A stretch of DNA of 64,000 nucleotides from Flavobacteriaceae bacterium (GTDB lineage: Bacteria; Bacteroidota; Bacteroidia; Flavobacteriales; Flavobacteriaceae). Below, in pieces: positions 1 through 10,078 of this stretch; position 1 is the stretch's first letter; each line of letters opens with the position of its first letter. The stretch lies in contig PXFS01000023.1 of NCBI GenBank assembly GCA_003564185.1, positions 1 through 64,000 on the forward strand, given 5' to 3'. Under the pieces are notes generated by a model, which was given only the letters and a program-made list of their open reading frames with translations, ran no database searches and was not told where the DNA came from. The position numbers were made by a program, and so were the translations under genes.

Positions 1-1073
1 ACCCAAAATACACTTTTAAACAAGTCAAGAACAGCTTCATCTTTAGTAAAGATTAACCCAATTGGTTCGTAAAAAAGAAAGCATATACCACCCAAAATTA
101 AGGCGATAATCACTGCGTATTTACTAATGTCTTTAGACAGGTTCCATAATTTAGTGTAAGCTTTTTCACCCAAGAGCTTTCCTCCAATAGCATTTCCAGC
201 ATTAGCATAGCCATCAATAAAAAAGGAGAAGAACAACCAGATATTCATTAGGATAGATTGCGTTGCTATATACTTATCGCCATAATCTGTAGCATAGGCA
301 TTTGCTAAATAAATAGCGATATTTAAAGATAGTGTCCTAACAAATAAATTTAAACTCATTAGGAGTAAATTTTTCATTGCAGGATTTATTTTCCTTTTAA
401 TTTTTAGACCAAAAGGAGTTTTCGTGAAATAGAAGTGTAGCGCGATTAAAAGCATAACAAATTGTGCTATGACACTTGCAATAGCCGCGCCTTCTATATG
501 AAGAGCTGGAATAAAACCCTCAACACCATAAACTAAAATAAAACTAAGAATAACATTTACAACCCCTCCAGTTAAACTTGCCTTCATTGCCCAAAGTGTA
601 TTTTGCAAGCCCCTAAAAACCCCAAAAATAGCAAAGGTGGTGAGCGTTAACGGATAACCTAACGCTCTAATTCTATAGTAATTGGTACTATATTCTAAAA
701 TAAGTCCGTCAGCATTGTAAGCCTTAAAAATATAAGGTGCTAAAAAAGCCGTGACTACATAAATTAGCAAGCTGAGTAAAAGATTGAAGAAGATTACCTG
801 AGGAACAAGTGTTTTAATGGAATGAATGCGCTGATTTCCTAGTTTTTGTGCAACCGTTGCTGAGATAGCTGTTTTGGTTTGAGCAATGATCCAAATTATA
901 GCGGAAAGAAACGAACCAACAATTCCAACTGCAGCTAGAGCTTCAACCGAATTTTCTTTTAAATTCCCCACTATACCAACATCGGTTAGTGAGATTAATG
1001 GTTCTGCTATGCCTGCAATAATAGCAGGTACAGCAATCCGATTAATGTTTTTAAAAGAAACCTTATCCTGCAT
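1..1073 (-). CDS. MATE family efflux transporter (partial, C-terminus outside window)
   Basis: Integral membrane exporter of the MATE/DinF type, expected to extrude cationic compounds or drugs using an ion gradient. Reading the minus strand from the ATG at 1073 gives a start MQDKVSFKNINRIAVPAIIA followed by repeated hydrophobic segments, with the family-typical stretches EPLISLTDVGIVGNL near the N-terminus and LWAMKASLTGGVVNVILSF in the middle. The reading frame stays open to base 1, so about 357 residues of the usual 440-450 are present. It starts 32 bp after the murF stop on the same strand, so the two are probably co-transcribed. The substrate cannot be told from sequence. Confidence 0.88.
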   Translation of the reverse strand, partial: MQDKVSFKNINRIAVPAIIAGIAEPLISLTDVGIVGNLKENSVEALAAVGIVGSFLSAIIWIIAQTKTAISATVAQKLGNQRIHSIKTLVPQVIFFNLLLSLLIYVVTAFLAPYIFKAYNADGLILEYSTNYYRIRALGYPLTLTTFAIFGVFRGLQNTLWAMKASLTGGVVNVILSFILVYGVEGFIPALHIEGAAIASVIAQFVMLLIALHFYFTKTPFGLKIKRKINPAMKNLLLMSLNLFVRTLSLNIAIYLANAYATDYGDKYIATQSILMNIWLFFSFFIDGYANAGNAIGGKLLGEKAYTKLWNLSKDISKYAVIIALILGGICFLFYEPIGLIFTKDEAVLDLFKSVFW

Positions 1074-1105
1074 TATTTTTATGTTGAAAAGTGTTTTGTT
1101 TAAAC

Positions 1106-2395
1106 CTACAGGGCATCAAGTATTCGTTCTAATTGCATTCCTCTTGAACCCTTAATGAGAATTAATTGATGCTGCGGGAGTTGTAACTTTATTTGGTTTT
1201 CTAAATTTTGATAGGTTTGGAAAACATGATAATTTTCTGGCAAATTTGCTTCTGCTAAAGCTTCATAAAACAACTGACCACAGAAATAAACATTGTTAAA
1301 GCCTTGCTGTTTGCAAAGTTTGAAAATAGCATAATGCTCCATTAAGCTGTCTTTCCCTAATTCAAACATATCTCCTAAAATCAACGTTTTATCACGTTCA
1401 AATTGGCTAAAATTCACAATTGAAGCCTTCATGCTTGATGGGTTTGCATTATAGGCATCTAAAAGTATTTTATAGTTATCTTTTTTGATGAATTGAGAGC
1501 GATTTTCTTCTGGCTCAAAGTTTTCAATAGCGGTTTTAATTAAATTCACATCTACACCAAAATGCAAAGCAACCCCCATTGCGTTGATGATATTTTGATA
1601 ATTATAATCGCCCGAAAGTGGTGCAGTAAACTTTTCGCCTTTAAACTTGAACTTAATGCTAGGGAAACTTTCTATAAGTTCAAATTGGTAATCAGCATTC
1701 TTTGTGCTTCCAATTTGAATTCTATTCATGTTTTCAGTTAAGTCCACCTGCTTTGAGTCTTCGGAATAGATAAAGGCCACACCATTAGTTTTGTTCAGGT
1801 GTTGATAAAGTTCACTTTTTCCCTTAATTACACCTTCAACTCCTCCAAAACCTTCTAAATGAGCTTTTCCAAAATTAGTGATTATTCCATATTCTGGTTC
1901 AGCAATTTGGCATAAAAAATCGATTTCTTTTTGGTGGTTAGCTCCCATTTCTACTATTCCAAATTGAGTTTCAGAACGAAAACTAAGCAAAGTTAAAGGA
2001 ACTCCAATATGGTTATTTAAATTTCCAATTGTAGCTTGGGTCTTAAATTTTTGACCAAGAAGAGAATAAATTAATTTCTTGGTGGTTGTTTTTCCGTTAC
2101 TTCCTGTGATTCCAATTATGGTAATGTTTTCAAGTGATTTTCTATGAAAATTAGCTAAAGATTGTAAGTTTTTTAAAACATCATCAACTATAATGCAACG
2201 TTCAATATTTTTTAAAGAAGTATCATCAACTACTGCGTAACTTGCTCCACATTCAATAGCTTTTTTAGCAAATTTATTACCATCAAAATTATCTCCTTTT
2301 AAGGCAAAGTAAATTTGGTTTTCCTGAAGCTTGCGGGTATCTGTACAAACCCCTGTAGAATCTAAAAATAACTGATATATTTCTTTAATTTCCAT
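1106..2395 (-). CDS. murF: UDP-N-acetylmuramoyl-tripeptide--D-alanyl-D-alanine ligase
   Basis: Cytoplasmic Mur ligase that adds D-Ala-D-Ala to UDP-MurNAc-tripeptide, the last soluble step of peptidoglycan precursor synthesis. The 429-residue length is normal. An N-terminal MurF-type substrate-binding region (FALKGDNFDGNKFA, about 30-43) is followed by the ATP-binding P-loop GITGSNGKTTTKK near residue 95, the GIVEMGANHQKEI motif of the central domain, and the C-terminal LLDAYNANPSSM motif. It lies between gldJ (upstream, separated by a terminator) and the MATE gene (downstream, 32 bp), an order also usual in Flavobacteriia. Confidence 0.96.
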   Translation of the reverse strand: MEIKEIYQLFLDSTGVCTDTRKLQENQIYFALKGDNFDGNKFAKKAIECGASYAVVDDTSLKNIERCIIVDDVLKNLQSLANFHRKSLENITIIGITGSNGKTTTKKLIYSLLGQKFKTQATIGNLNNHIGVPLTLLSFRSETQFGIVEMGANHQKEIDFLCQIAEPEYGIITNFGKAHLEGFGGVEGVIKGKSELYQHLNKTNGVAFIYSEDSKQVDLTENMNRIQIGSTKNADYQFELIESFPSIKFKFKGEKFTAPLSGDYNYQNIINAMGVALHFGVDVNLIKTAIENFEPEENRSQFIKKDNYKILLDAYNANPSSMKASIVNFSQFERDKTLILGDMFELGKDSLMEHYAIFKLCKQQGFNNVYFCGQLFYEALAEANLPENYHVFQTYQNLENQIKLQLPQHQLILIKGSRGMQLERILDAL

Positions 2396-2409
2396 GTTGA
2401 TTTAATTAA

Positions 2410-2442
2410 AAAAAGCCCTTCGATTAAAAAGGGCCTTTGTAT
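2410..2442 (-). terminator. Intrinsic terminator after gldJ
   Basis: On the minus strand an imperfect stem (AAAGGCCCTT paired with AAGGGCTTT) is followed directly by a run of seven T. It sits just downstream of the gldJ stop codon and ahead of murF, so gldJ and murF are probably separate transcription units. Confidence 0.65.
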
Positions 2443-2462
2443 TCAATGTAAGTTGTTAATGT

Positions 2463-4124
2463 CTAGTTTCTGGATCTACCTTTTTGATTTGATTTAGCAC
2501 CAACTTTAGACATGGCGTTTCTAAATCCAATATAATCGGTAGCCATATGTTGTGGATAGAATCTTCTTTGCGCTGGATCTAACCAATAAGCTCTATCTCT
2601 CCAAGAACCACCTTTATAAACTCTAACTTTATCGTCAATTAAGGTTGTTCTATTATTAGATTCATCCTTTTGACGAACTAAGTTTCCATCAGCATTCGTA
2701 GTCATCTCGTTCAGTGGAGCATTATACATTCTTTGATCTGCAGATAAATCACCTCTTTCGTTATAATAAGTTGAAGAGGCTTTATCTCCGTCTCTAAAGT
2801 TTTTATTGTAGGCTCTATCAAACTGTGTTCTCATAAAAGTCTCCTCTTCTCCAATTTCCTCTTTCTTAATTTCACCAGGTAAATTAATGGCAACAATTTT
2901 TGAGTTTGGCAAAGTGTCAAAAACAACTTCATCAGGATCTAAAACTTTAATAGTTCCGTCTTCATTTATTACATTTCTTGTGTAAACGTTTCCTCTAAAG
3001 TAATTAAAATCATTAAATTCATTGTCTACTCTAGGTCTATAAACATCAGCTACCCATTCGGCTACATTTCCAGCCATATCATATAAACCATAGTCATTTG
3101 GTTCATAAGACATTACTGGTGCGGTAATATCGGCACCATCGTCACTCCATCCAGGGATACCTCCGTAGTCACCAGATCCTTGTTTGAAGTTGGCTTTTTG
3201 GTCTCCAAGTGTTCTTCTGCTTTCAGAACGTGTATATCTACCATCCCACGGATATTTTTTTCTACCTCTGTACGAATTGTAATCTCTTAAAGAAGTCTCT
3301 CCTAATGCCGCAAATTCCCATTCAGCTTCAGTGGGAAGTCTATAATCGGGGTACATAACACCGTCTTTGCTCTGTACATAAATATCTTTCATTTCGCCAT
3401 CTTCACCTTCTCTGCCTTTTTTATTTGATTTTCTACCACCTCTCAGCATTTCTTCATCACCGCCATAAGCTTGGGTAGGGGCGTTTAAGTAGGTGTCTGA
3501 ATGAAAACTACTACTAGCATCAGCTTGTAAATAAGCATCTTTAGAAGTGTAACCAGCATCCCTTAAAACAGCTTCATTAACTCGGTCTGTTCTCCACTTA
3601 CTAAATTCAACAGCTTGAACCCAATTCACACCAACTACTGGATAGTTACCATAAGAAGGGTGGCGTAAGTAATTGTTGGTCATGTTTTCATTAAAACCAA
3701 GTGGATTTCTCCATACCAAAGTGTCAGGTAATGCACCATAGTAAATATTTCTATAATTCGATTCCGTTGGAGGATAGGTTCTTTTCAAATAATCCAAATA
3801 TTCTAGATACATGAAATTAGTCACCTCTGTTTCATCCATATAAAAACTCTGTACGTGTTGTTGAGTTGGTGTGTTATTCCAATCTTTCATAGGGTCATCC
3901 TGAACTCTACCCATAGTAAAAGTACCTCCCTCAACAAAAACAAGCCCAGGAGCTGGATCTTGTTCCTTGTAATCGGTTTTGTATTCAATGCCACCATCTT
4001 TTCCAGTCACATCCCATCCTGTAGCGCGTGAATTCTTTTTGTAATTTCTAGAGTTGTTACAACCTATTAGTAAAATAGTTGCACCAAGCAGAAATACTGT
4101 TTTAACGAAATATTTACCTTTCAT
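2463..4124 (-). CDS. gldJ: Gliding motility lipoprotein GldJ
   Basis: Outer-membrane-associated lipoprotein needed for gliding and type IX secretion in Flavobacteriia; it is a member of the GldJ/GldK family with a formylglycine-generating-enzyme (SUMF1)-like fold. The start carries a lipoprotein signal with lipobox LIGC and Cys at about residue 22. FGE-family motifs follow: FVEGGTFTMG near 64, YPVVGVNWVQAVEFSKW near 160, RLPTEAEWEFAA near 262, NDYGLYDMAGNVAEWVADVY near 340 and, C-terminally, VYKGGSWRDRAYW and IGFRNAM. The 553-residue length suits GldJ. It is divergent from porU, 182 bp away. A TAATTTTG minus-strand box at 4202-4209 may be its promoter, but no clear -33 element is seen. Confidence 0.95.
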   Translation of the reverse strand: MKGKYFVKTVFLLGATILLIGCNNSRNYKKNSRATGWDVTGKDGGIEYKTDYKEQDPAPGLVFVEGGTFTMGRVQDDPMKDWNNTPTQQHVQSFYMDETEVTNFMYLEYLDYLKRTYPPTESNYRNIYYGALPDTLVWRNPLGFNENMTNNYLRHPSYGNYPVVGVNWVQAVEFSKWRTDRVNEAVLRDAGYTSKDAYLQADASSSFHSDTYLNAPTQAYGGDEEMLRGGRKSNKKGREGEDGEMKDIYVQSKDGVMYPDYRLPTEAEWEFAALGETSLRDYNSYRGRKKYPWDGRYTRSESRRTLGDQKANFKQGSGDYGGIPGWSDDGADITAPVMSYEPNDYGLYDMAGNVAEWVADVYRPRVDNEFNDFNYFRGNVYTRNVINEDGTIKVLDPDEVVFDTLPNSKIVAINLPGEIKKEEIGEEETFMRTQFDRAYNKNFRDGDKASSTYYNERGDLSADQRMYNAPLNEMTTNADGNLVRQKDESNNRTTLIDDKVRVYKGGSWRDRAYWLDPAQRRFYPQHMATDYIGFRNAMSKVGAKSNQKGRSRN

Positions 4125-4306
4125 AATTAAAATTTAAACTCTAATTTTGGTTCGCAATATAACAATAAACGATTTAAAATCAATTTTATTTTTACTTTTA
4201 TCAAAATTAACTTAAAAGAATAATTTAGCCTATTTTTGAGCTTTCAATAATACTTTTACGTCAATTGCGTTACAAATATATGTGAAGTAAAATATAATAC
4301 AAGCTC

Positions 4307-7300
4307 ATGAAAGTTAAATTCGCCTGTTTTTTTCTAATCACCTTACCATTTCTTTTTTTTGGGCAAGAAATAATAGAAATTGAATGGCAAGATCCATACA
4401 TAATTTCAACTTCTCCCGATGTAAAAATTGAAATAATAGGCTTTGAGTCTAAAGAATTTATTTACGATGATGTTAAACAACAAATTCATTATGCTAAATG
4501 GCTAAAAGGTGCAGGAAACTATGAAATAAAAAATATTTCATATGAAACTGTTTCAAAACATTTAGAGGCTATTAATGTAGAAGAATTACCAGAGAGTACA
4601 ACACTTGAGGTTGTTAATGCTTCAGCCAGAAATGAAAATAAAACCTTTGTTAGGTTCAATCTTCTTATTAAAAAAAATAATCAAGTTCAACGAATTACTT
4701 CTTTTGAATTAGCTCCTATCTCAGGAAGGCCTAGAACTACTGTGTTTTCAGGAGAACAAGTGCCGCAAAATTTGAATTCTAAATTAGCTTCTGGAAAATA
4801 TTTTAAGTTTATTGTTGATGATACAGGAATTCAACGAATTGACAGAGACTTTTTAAGTGATTTAGGTTTTAATGTTAACCAAATTAATCCAGCTAATATT
4901 AAAATTTATGGTCATGGGGGTCAATCATTACCTCTTTTGAATAGTGAAACTCCCGCTTCGTACTTTGATTTACCTGAGATTCCAATTCAATTAAATGGAG
5001 GTGAAGACGGAAGCTTTGATGCTGGAGATGAAATTTTGTTTTATGCAGAATCTTCTGTTAATAAGTTCAGTTCAACAAATAACAGTCATATTAATCCTTA
5101 TGCAGATGATATTTATTACTATATTACCGTAGATGGTTCTGCTGGATTAAGAATACCAGAGGCACAACAACCCACGGGAACTGCAAACCATCTTTTTACA
5201 ACTTTTAGAGATGAGCAGTTTTACGAAGTAGATGAGGTTTCTCTTTCCTTAGTAGGGAGGCGTTGGTTTGGTGATCGTTTTGATATAACCACACAACGTA
5301 CTTATAATTTCAATTTCCCTAATTTAGTTACATCGGAACCAGCAAGCATTGAGGTCCTGGCAGGTGCTATATCCACACAATCTTCCTCTATGAGTGTAAC
5401 TGTTAATGGAAACTCTATTGGAAGCTCTAATTTTTCAGCCATAGGTGATAATTTTCCTTCAAGAAGTGGTGATATTTCAAGTAATTCATTGCAACTTAAT
5501 CAGGAAGATGTTACCGTTACTTTGAACTACAACAAAGCAGGTAACCCTGCAGCTAGAGCTCACTTAGACTACATCAAAATCAACGCTACAAGATCTCTAA
5601 CCGCCACTGGGGAACAGTTTGAATTTTCAAACAGCGAAGCTCCTTTTTTAACAGGTATTGGTGAATATCAACTGTCAAATGCTTCTAATATAAATGCAGT
5701 TTGGGATATTACAAACATACATCAAGTTACACGCTATACTAATGCTGCTAATTCAAGTTCTTTTTCTTTTAAATCGAATTTGGGAAGTAGAAGAAATTAT
5801 ATTGTTGTGGACCCTTCAGATTATTATCAACCAAGGATAGATCAAAACAATAAAAATGTAAGTAATCAAAACTTAAAGAGAAGTATTTTCAGGAATCAAA
5901 TGGGTCAGACAGAAGATTTTGATTACTTGATTGTAAGTCACCCTAGTTTGGTTGCACAAGCACAAGAACTTGCTAATTTAAAATCCGCTTCAGGCTTAAA
6001 GACTAGAGTTGCAACTACTCAACAAATTTATAATGAGTTTAGTTCAGGTCGTCAAGAAATATCTGCAATACGTAATTTTATTCGATATATATATCACAAT
6101 GCTCAAAATGAAGCAAATCGCTTAAAATACGTTGTTTTACTTGGTGATACTTCCATTGATTATAAAGACCGTTTGGATAATAACACCAACTTAGTACCCA
6201 CATATCACACGTTACAAAGTTTTAGTGTTACTACTTTGGGGTTTGTGTCTGATGATTTTTATACAATGATGGATTCCAATGAAGGACTTATGGGAAGTGC
6301 TGAGTTAATGGACATTAATATTGGAAGAATTATTGCTAATAACCCTCAACAAGCCTCACAAATGATAAGTAAAATAAAAAGCTATCAGGAAATAGAATCT
6401 TATGGAGGTTGGAGAAACGATATCTTGTTGATTTCTGATGATGCTGATACATCATCAGACTTTAGTAATATCATGGTGCAGTTGGATAATTTAGCTGAGG
6501 AGATTTCTGAGAACAAACCAGAAATAAATGTAAGAAAAATATACGCGGATGCATTTGAACAGATTTCTTCTGCTGGTGGTGATCGGTATCCTGATGTAAA
6601 TAGAGGGATTACAGATCGAGTAGAATTAGGCGTATCCGTAATGAATTATTTTGGACATGGTGGTGAAAATGGACTAGCACAAGAACGAATTGTAACCAGA
6701 GATGATGTTTCAGGATGGAGAAATCCTGACCGTTTAAACATATTTGTAACTGTTACTTGTGAATTTACTAAATATGATAACCCTTTACTTGTTTCGGCTG
6801 GGGAACTTTCGTTTTTAAATTCACAAGGAGGGCCAATAGCTATGGTGACTACTACACGGGCAATTTTTGTAAGTGAAGGTGTGATTTTTAATAGAGATTT
6901 AGCACAATACATTTATGATTATGGCAACGATTTTTTTACGCTAGGCGAAGCGATTACTAGAACAAAAAATGATATAACCAACAACGGTAAAAGAGTTGTT
7001 CATCTCTTAGGTGACCCTGCTTTAAGATTACCTTTTGGTAAACCTGGTATTCGTCTAACTGAACTTAATGGCCAACCCTTTGAACAAGCTACGGATACCT
7101 TAAAAGGCTTGAGTAAAAATAAAATTAAGGGGCAAGTGATTTTACCAACCAACCAAGTAAATTCTAATTTTAATGGATCATTAACTGCAACCATATTTGA
7201 TAAACATGTGGAACGTTCTACATTAGGTAATGATGGAACAACCAATAACAATGGAGAATTACTTATACTAGATTTCACTACCTTAGGCGAAACTTTATTT

Positions 7301-8143
7301 AGGGGGCAAGCAAGTGTGAATGAAGGCGAGTTTGAATTCGAATTTATCCTACCTCAAAACACTCAAATTCCCGTGGATAATGGAAGAATTAGTCTTTATG
7401 CTCTAAGAGATGATGAAATCCAGCAACATTCTGGTTTTACCAACGATATTCTAGTGGGAAGTATTGATGAAGATGCTCCAGAAGATACAGAAGGTCCAAT
7501 GATAGAATTATATATGAATGACGAAAACTTTGTTGATGGTGGGATTACAGACAATAATCCTTTCTTATTGGCAAAGCTGAGTGACGAAAGTGGTATTAAT
7601 ACCGCTGGAGGTATAGGTCATGATATAGTTGCAATTTTAGATGAAGATGATGAAAATCCATTTATACTAAATGATTATTACAAATCCGATAAAGATGATT
7701 TTACCAATGGAACTGTGTATTTTCCCATAAGAGATTTAGAAGAAGGCTTACATACCTTACGATTTAGAGCTTGGGACACCTACAATAACTCTTCCACAAC
7801 AGAAATTACCTTTATGGTTACAAATGAAGACGAGATACAACTTACTAGAGTTTTAAATTATCCAAACCCGTTTACAGATTATACGGAATTTTGGTTTAAT
7901 CACAATCGCCCCTTTGAACCTCTAGAGGTAATGGTGCAAGTATTTACAGTTACTGGTAAGATAGTTTGGACAGAAAATCAAATTATTAATACCGATGGAT
8001 TTTTATCTAGAGACATTACTTGGGATGGGAGAGATGATTTTGGCAACCGAATAGGAAAAGGAGTATACGTGTACAAATTGGTTGTGCGCTCTACACTAAC
8101 TAATAAAAAAGCAGAAAAATACGAGAAACTTGTTATTTTGTAG
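4307..8143 (+). CDS. porU: Type IX secretion system sortase PorU (C25 peptidase)
   Basis: Cell-surface cysteine peptidase of the gingipain C25 family that removes the C-terminal sorting domain from T9SS cargo and attaches cargo to the surface. The 1278-residue product has a signal peptide (first ~20 residues, ending FFGQ), a long beta-rich N-terminal region, the C25 domain at about 540-900, and a T9SS-type C-terminal domain starting at YPNPFTDYTEF and ending VYVYKLVV...EKLVIL. Likely catalytic residues are His784 in NYFGHGGENG and Cys818 in VTVTCEFTKYDNP. It is followed 88 bp later by porV, its outer-membrane partner. A TATTTTTG box at 4231-4238 is a possible -7 element. Confidence 0.95.
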   Translation: MKVKFACFFLITLPFLFFGQEIIEIEWQDPYIISTSPDVKIEIIGFESKEFIYDDVKQQIHYAKWLKGAGNYEIKNISYETVSKHLEAINVEELPESTTLEVVNASARNENKTFVRFNLLIKKNNQVQRITSFELAPISGRPRTTVFSGEQVPQNLNSKLASGKYFKFIVDDTGIQRIDRDFLSDLGFNVNQINPANIKIYGHGGQSLPLLNSETPASYFDLPEIPIQLNGGEDGSFDAGDEILFYAESSVNKFSSTNNSHINPYADDIYYYITVDGSAGLRIPEAQQPTGTANHLFTTFRDEQFYEVDEVSLSLVGRRWFGDRFDITTQRTYNFNFPNLVTSEPASIEVLAGAISTQSSSMSVTVNGNSIGSSNFSAIGDNFPSRSGDISSNSLQLNQEDVTVTLNYNKAGNPAARAHLDYIKINATRSLTATGEQFEFSNSEAPFLTGIGEYQLSNASNINAVWDITNIHQVTRYTNAANSSSFSFKSNLGSRRNYIVVDPSDYYQPRIDQNNKNVSNQNLKRSIFRNQMGQTEDFDYLIVSHPSLVAQAQELANLKSASGLKTRVATTQQIYNEFSSGRQEISAIRNFIRYIYHNAQNEANRLKYVVLLGDTSIDYKDRLDNNTNLVPTYHTLQSFSVTTLGFVSDDFYTMMDSNEGLMGSAELMDINIGRIIANNPQQASQMISKIKSYQEIESYGGWRNDILLISDDADTSSDFSNIMVQLDNLAEEISENKPEINVRKIYADAFEQISSAGGDRYPDVNRGITDRVELGVSVMNYFGHGGENGLAQERIVTRDDVSGWRNPDRLNIFVTVTCEFTKYDNPLLVSAGELSFLNSQGGPIAMVTTTRAIFVSEGVIFNRDLAQYIYDYGNDFFTLGEAITRTKNDITNNGKRVVHLLGDPALRLPFGKPGIRLTELNGQPFEQATDTLKGLSKNKIKGQVILPTNQVNSNFNGSLTATIFDKHVERSTLGNDGTTNNNGELLILDFTTLGETLFRGQASVNEGEFEFEFILPQNTQIPVDNGRISLYALRDDEIQQHSGFTNDILVGSIDEDAPEDTEGPMIELYMNDENFVDGGITDNNPFLLAKLSDESGINTAGGIGHDIVAILDEDDENPFILNDYYKSDKDDFTNGTVYFPIRDLEEGLHTLRFRAWDTYNNSSTTEITFMVTNEDEIQLTRVLNYPNPFTDYTEFWFNHNRPFEPLEVMVQVFTVTGKIVWTENQIINTDGFLSRDITWDGRDDFGNRIGKGVYVYKLVVRSTLTNKKAEKYEKLVIL

Positions 8144-8165
8144 TTGAATTTAAATTCTATATTTG
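8137..8165 (+). promoter_or_regulatory. Putative promoter of porV
   Basis: TTTG at 8137-8140, a 17-bp spacer, then TATATTTG at 8158-8165, matching the Bacteroidota consensus TTTG-N19-TAnnTTTG with a slightly short spacer. It overlaps the end of porU, so porV-cdd may have a transcript of their own besides read-through. Confidence 0.5.
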
Positions 8166-8231
8166 TCTTTTCTTTTTATAACACACAATTTCTTTGGTTC
8201 TTAAACGTTCTAAGGAAGCAAAAAAATAAAA

Positions 8232-9407
8232 ATGAATAAATCGATATATTTTAGTTTTTGTCTACTTTTTTTGGTTGTTTTACAAAGTTTCGGTCAAACA
8301 GAACAACAAAGACCAATTATTACTGGTGTTCCCTTTTTATTAATTCCAGCTGATGCAAGAGCCTCTGCTATGGGAGACATGGGTGTAGCAACACCTATGG
8401 ACGCTTTTTCTCAACAATGGAATCCTGCAAAGTACGCTTTCTCAGAAACTAAACAAGGGCTAGGCTTTGGTTATACTCCATACTTAAGAGAATTGGCAGA
8501 TGACATTAATTTAGGAACATTGACTTACTTTAATAGAATTAATGAACGAGGTTCATTTTCTGCTTCTTTACGCTATTTTGGATTGGGAGAAGTTCAGCTT
8601 AGAGAAACTGCTGAACAAGTGCCTGTTCCAGTAGAACCTAATGAGTTTGCTGTTGATTTAAGTTACTCGCTTCGTTTGAGTGAAACCTTTGCTATGTCAG
8701 TTACAGGAAAATTCTTGCGATCTGATTTAAATATACCTTCTGGTATAGGAGACGCTACTGCAGCTAGTTCCTTTGCAGCAGGAATTCATGGCTTTTATCG
8801 TTCCAAGGAAAAGTTTTATGACAACATTAATATGGCAGGTAGATGGAGAGCAGGTTTTGCTATTGATAATATTGGTCCTAAAATTAATTATGGTGCTAGT
8901 GGAGATTTGAATTTTATCCCAACTATGTTTAGAGCAGGAGGTGGGTTCGATTTTATATTTGATGCTTCCAACCGTTTAGGGGTCTATGTTGAAGCAAATA
9001 AATTGTTGGTACCCACACCACCATCATTTCCAGAAGAAGCAACGCCTCAAGAAATAAATGAAATAAGACAAGATTATTTATCGCAAAACGAATTTGCCGC
9101 TATTTTCACTTCATGGACAAGTGCTCCTGGTGGCTTTTCGGAGACCTTTAGAGAAATTACATGGTCTATTGCCACAGAGTACTGGTACGAAGATGCATTT
9201 GCTTTACGTGCTGGTTATTTCTATGAACATCCAGAAAAAGGGTTTCGGCAATATGCAACAATAGGTTTTGGATTTAAATATACCTCTATCTTGATCGATG
9301 CGTCTTACTTATTTTCAACTGCCCAAGGAGTTCAAAACCCTTTGGAAGGGACATTGCGTTTTTCACTTTCATTTCTCTTAGGCGAAAAAAGTTATGTTGA
9401 ATTTTAA
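8232..9407 (+). CDS. porV: Type IX secretion outer membrane protein PorV (LptO)
   Basis: Outer-membrane beta-barrel that shuttles T9SS cargo from the translocon to PorU. The 391-residue product has a Sec signal peptide ending near SFGQ (residue ~22), the N-terminal PorV/PorQ family motif RASAMGDMGVATPMDAFSQQ (about residue 43), a FadL-like series of alternating strands, and an aromatic C-terminal end (LRFSLSFLLGEKSYVEF) typical of outer-membrane proteins. It lies between porU and cdd, the standard flavobacterial order; cdd starts only 3 bp after its stop. Confidence 0.95.
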   Translation: MNKSIYFSFCLLFLVVLQSFGQTEQQRPIITGVPFLLIPADARASAMGDMGVATPMDAFSQQWNPAKYAFSETKQGLGFGYTPYLRELADDINLGTLTYFNRINERGSFSASLRYFGLGEVQLRETAEQVPVPVEPNEFAVDLSYSLRLSETFAMSVTGKFLRSDLNIPSGIGDATAASSFAAGIHGFYRSKEKFYDNINMAGRWRAGFAIDNIGPKINYGASGDLNFIPTMFRAGGGFDFIFDASNRLGVYVEANKLLVPTPPSFPEEATPQEINEIRQDYLSQNEFAAIFTSWTSAPGGFSETFREITWSIATEYWYEDAFALRAGYFYEHPEKGFRQYATIGFGFKYTSILIDASYLFSTAQGVQNPLEGTLRFSLSFLLGEKSYVEF

Positions 9408-9410
9408 TGC

Positions 9411-9896
9411 ATGAAAAAGCAAAAGATTGTTACTGAATTTGAAATTTTTGAAAGCATAGAAGAGCTTTCAGAGGAAATTCAACAATTAATGCATAAAGCT
9501 AAATTAGCAAGAGAAAAAGCCTATGCTCCCTACTCTAATTTTTTGGTTGGTGCAGCTATTTTACTTGAAAACAATATCATTGTTTGTGGAAGTAATCAAG
9601 AAAACTCTTCCTACCCTTCAGGATTATGTGCAGAACGAACAGCTATTTATGCAGCTGGTGCAAATTATCCAAATGCTAAAATTAAAACTATTGCCCTAAC
9701 TGCAGGTCCAAGAAAAACAATAAATACTATTCCAGTTCCTCCTTGTGGGGCATGTAGGCAAGCTATTGCAGAATACGAACAAAAACAAGACCAGCCAATC
9801 GAGGTATATTTTATGGCAAAAGAAGGGAAGGTGTGTAGAGTAAGCTCTTTGTTACACTTATTACCTTTAGCTTTTGATAAAAATTTTTTAAAATAA
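9411..9896 (+). CDS. cdd: Cytidine deaminase
   Basis: Zinc enzyme of pyrimidine salvage that converts cytidine and deoxycytidine to uridine and deoxyuridine. The zinc site is complete: Cys73 and catalytic Glu75 in CAERTA, and Cys112/Cys115 in PPCGACRQ. YAPYSNFLVGAA near residue 38 is the substrate-binding segment. At 161 residues it is a little longer than the usual 130-residue homotetrameric form because of a roughly 25-residue acidic N-terminal extension. Translation starts 3 bp after the porV stop, suggesting one transcript with porV. Confidence 0.95.
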   Translation: MKKQKIVTEFEIFESIEELSEEIQQLMHKAKLAREKAYAPYSNFLVGAAILLENNIIVCGSNQENSSYPSGLCAERTAIYAAGANYPNAKIKTIALTAGPRKTINTIPVPPCGACRQAIAEYEQKQDQPIEVYFMAKEGKVCRVSSLLHLLPLAFDKNFLK

Positions 9897-9958
9897 GCCC
9901 AGCTAGATATTTCGAAAACCTTTTCGAAACAAACCTTGAATTATATTTCTAAAAGCCA

Positions 9959-9989
9959 TTTTTTTATCAATCATAAAATGCTACATTTG
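9959..9989 (+). promoter_or_regulatory. Putative promoter of pdhA-pdhC
   Basis: TACATTTG at 9982-9989 fits the TAnnTTTG -7 box. Nineteen bases upstream is TTTT (9959-9962), one mismatch from the TTTG -33 element. It lies in the 173-bp gap after cdd and would give a leader of about 80 nt before the pdhA ATG. Confidence 0.4.
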
Positions 9990-10078
9990 TAATTCGAATT
10001 TTTTAAATCGAAATTCGTCGAGCATTAGTTAGTATTTACTAACACAAGCATTTATCATAAATAAAAGGATTGGATAAA

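Noticed and set aside
886-1155. Plus-strand reading frame opposite the MATE gene and the murF end
   Set aside because: It is antisense to two well-supported genes and has no recognisable protein features.
10070-10078. TTG start for pdhA three codons upstream of the ATG
   Set aside because: The ATG at 10079 gives a normal E1-alpha N-terminus, and no feature favours the rarer start.
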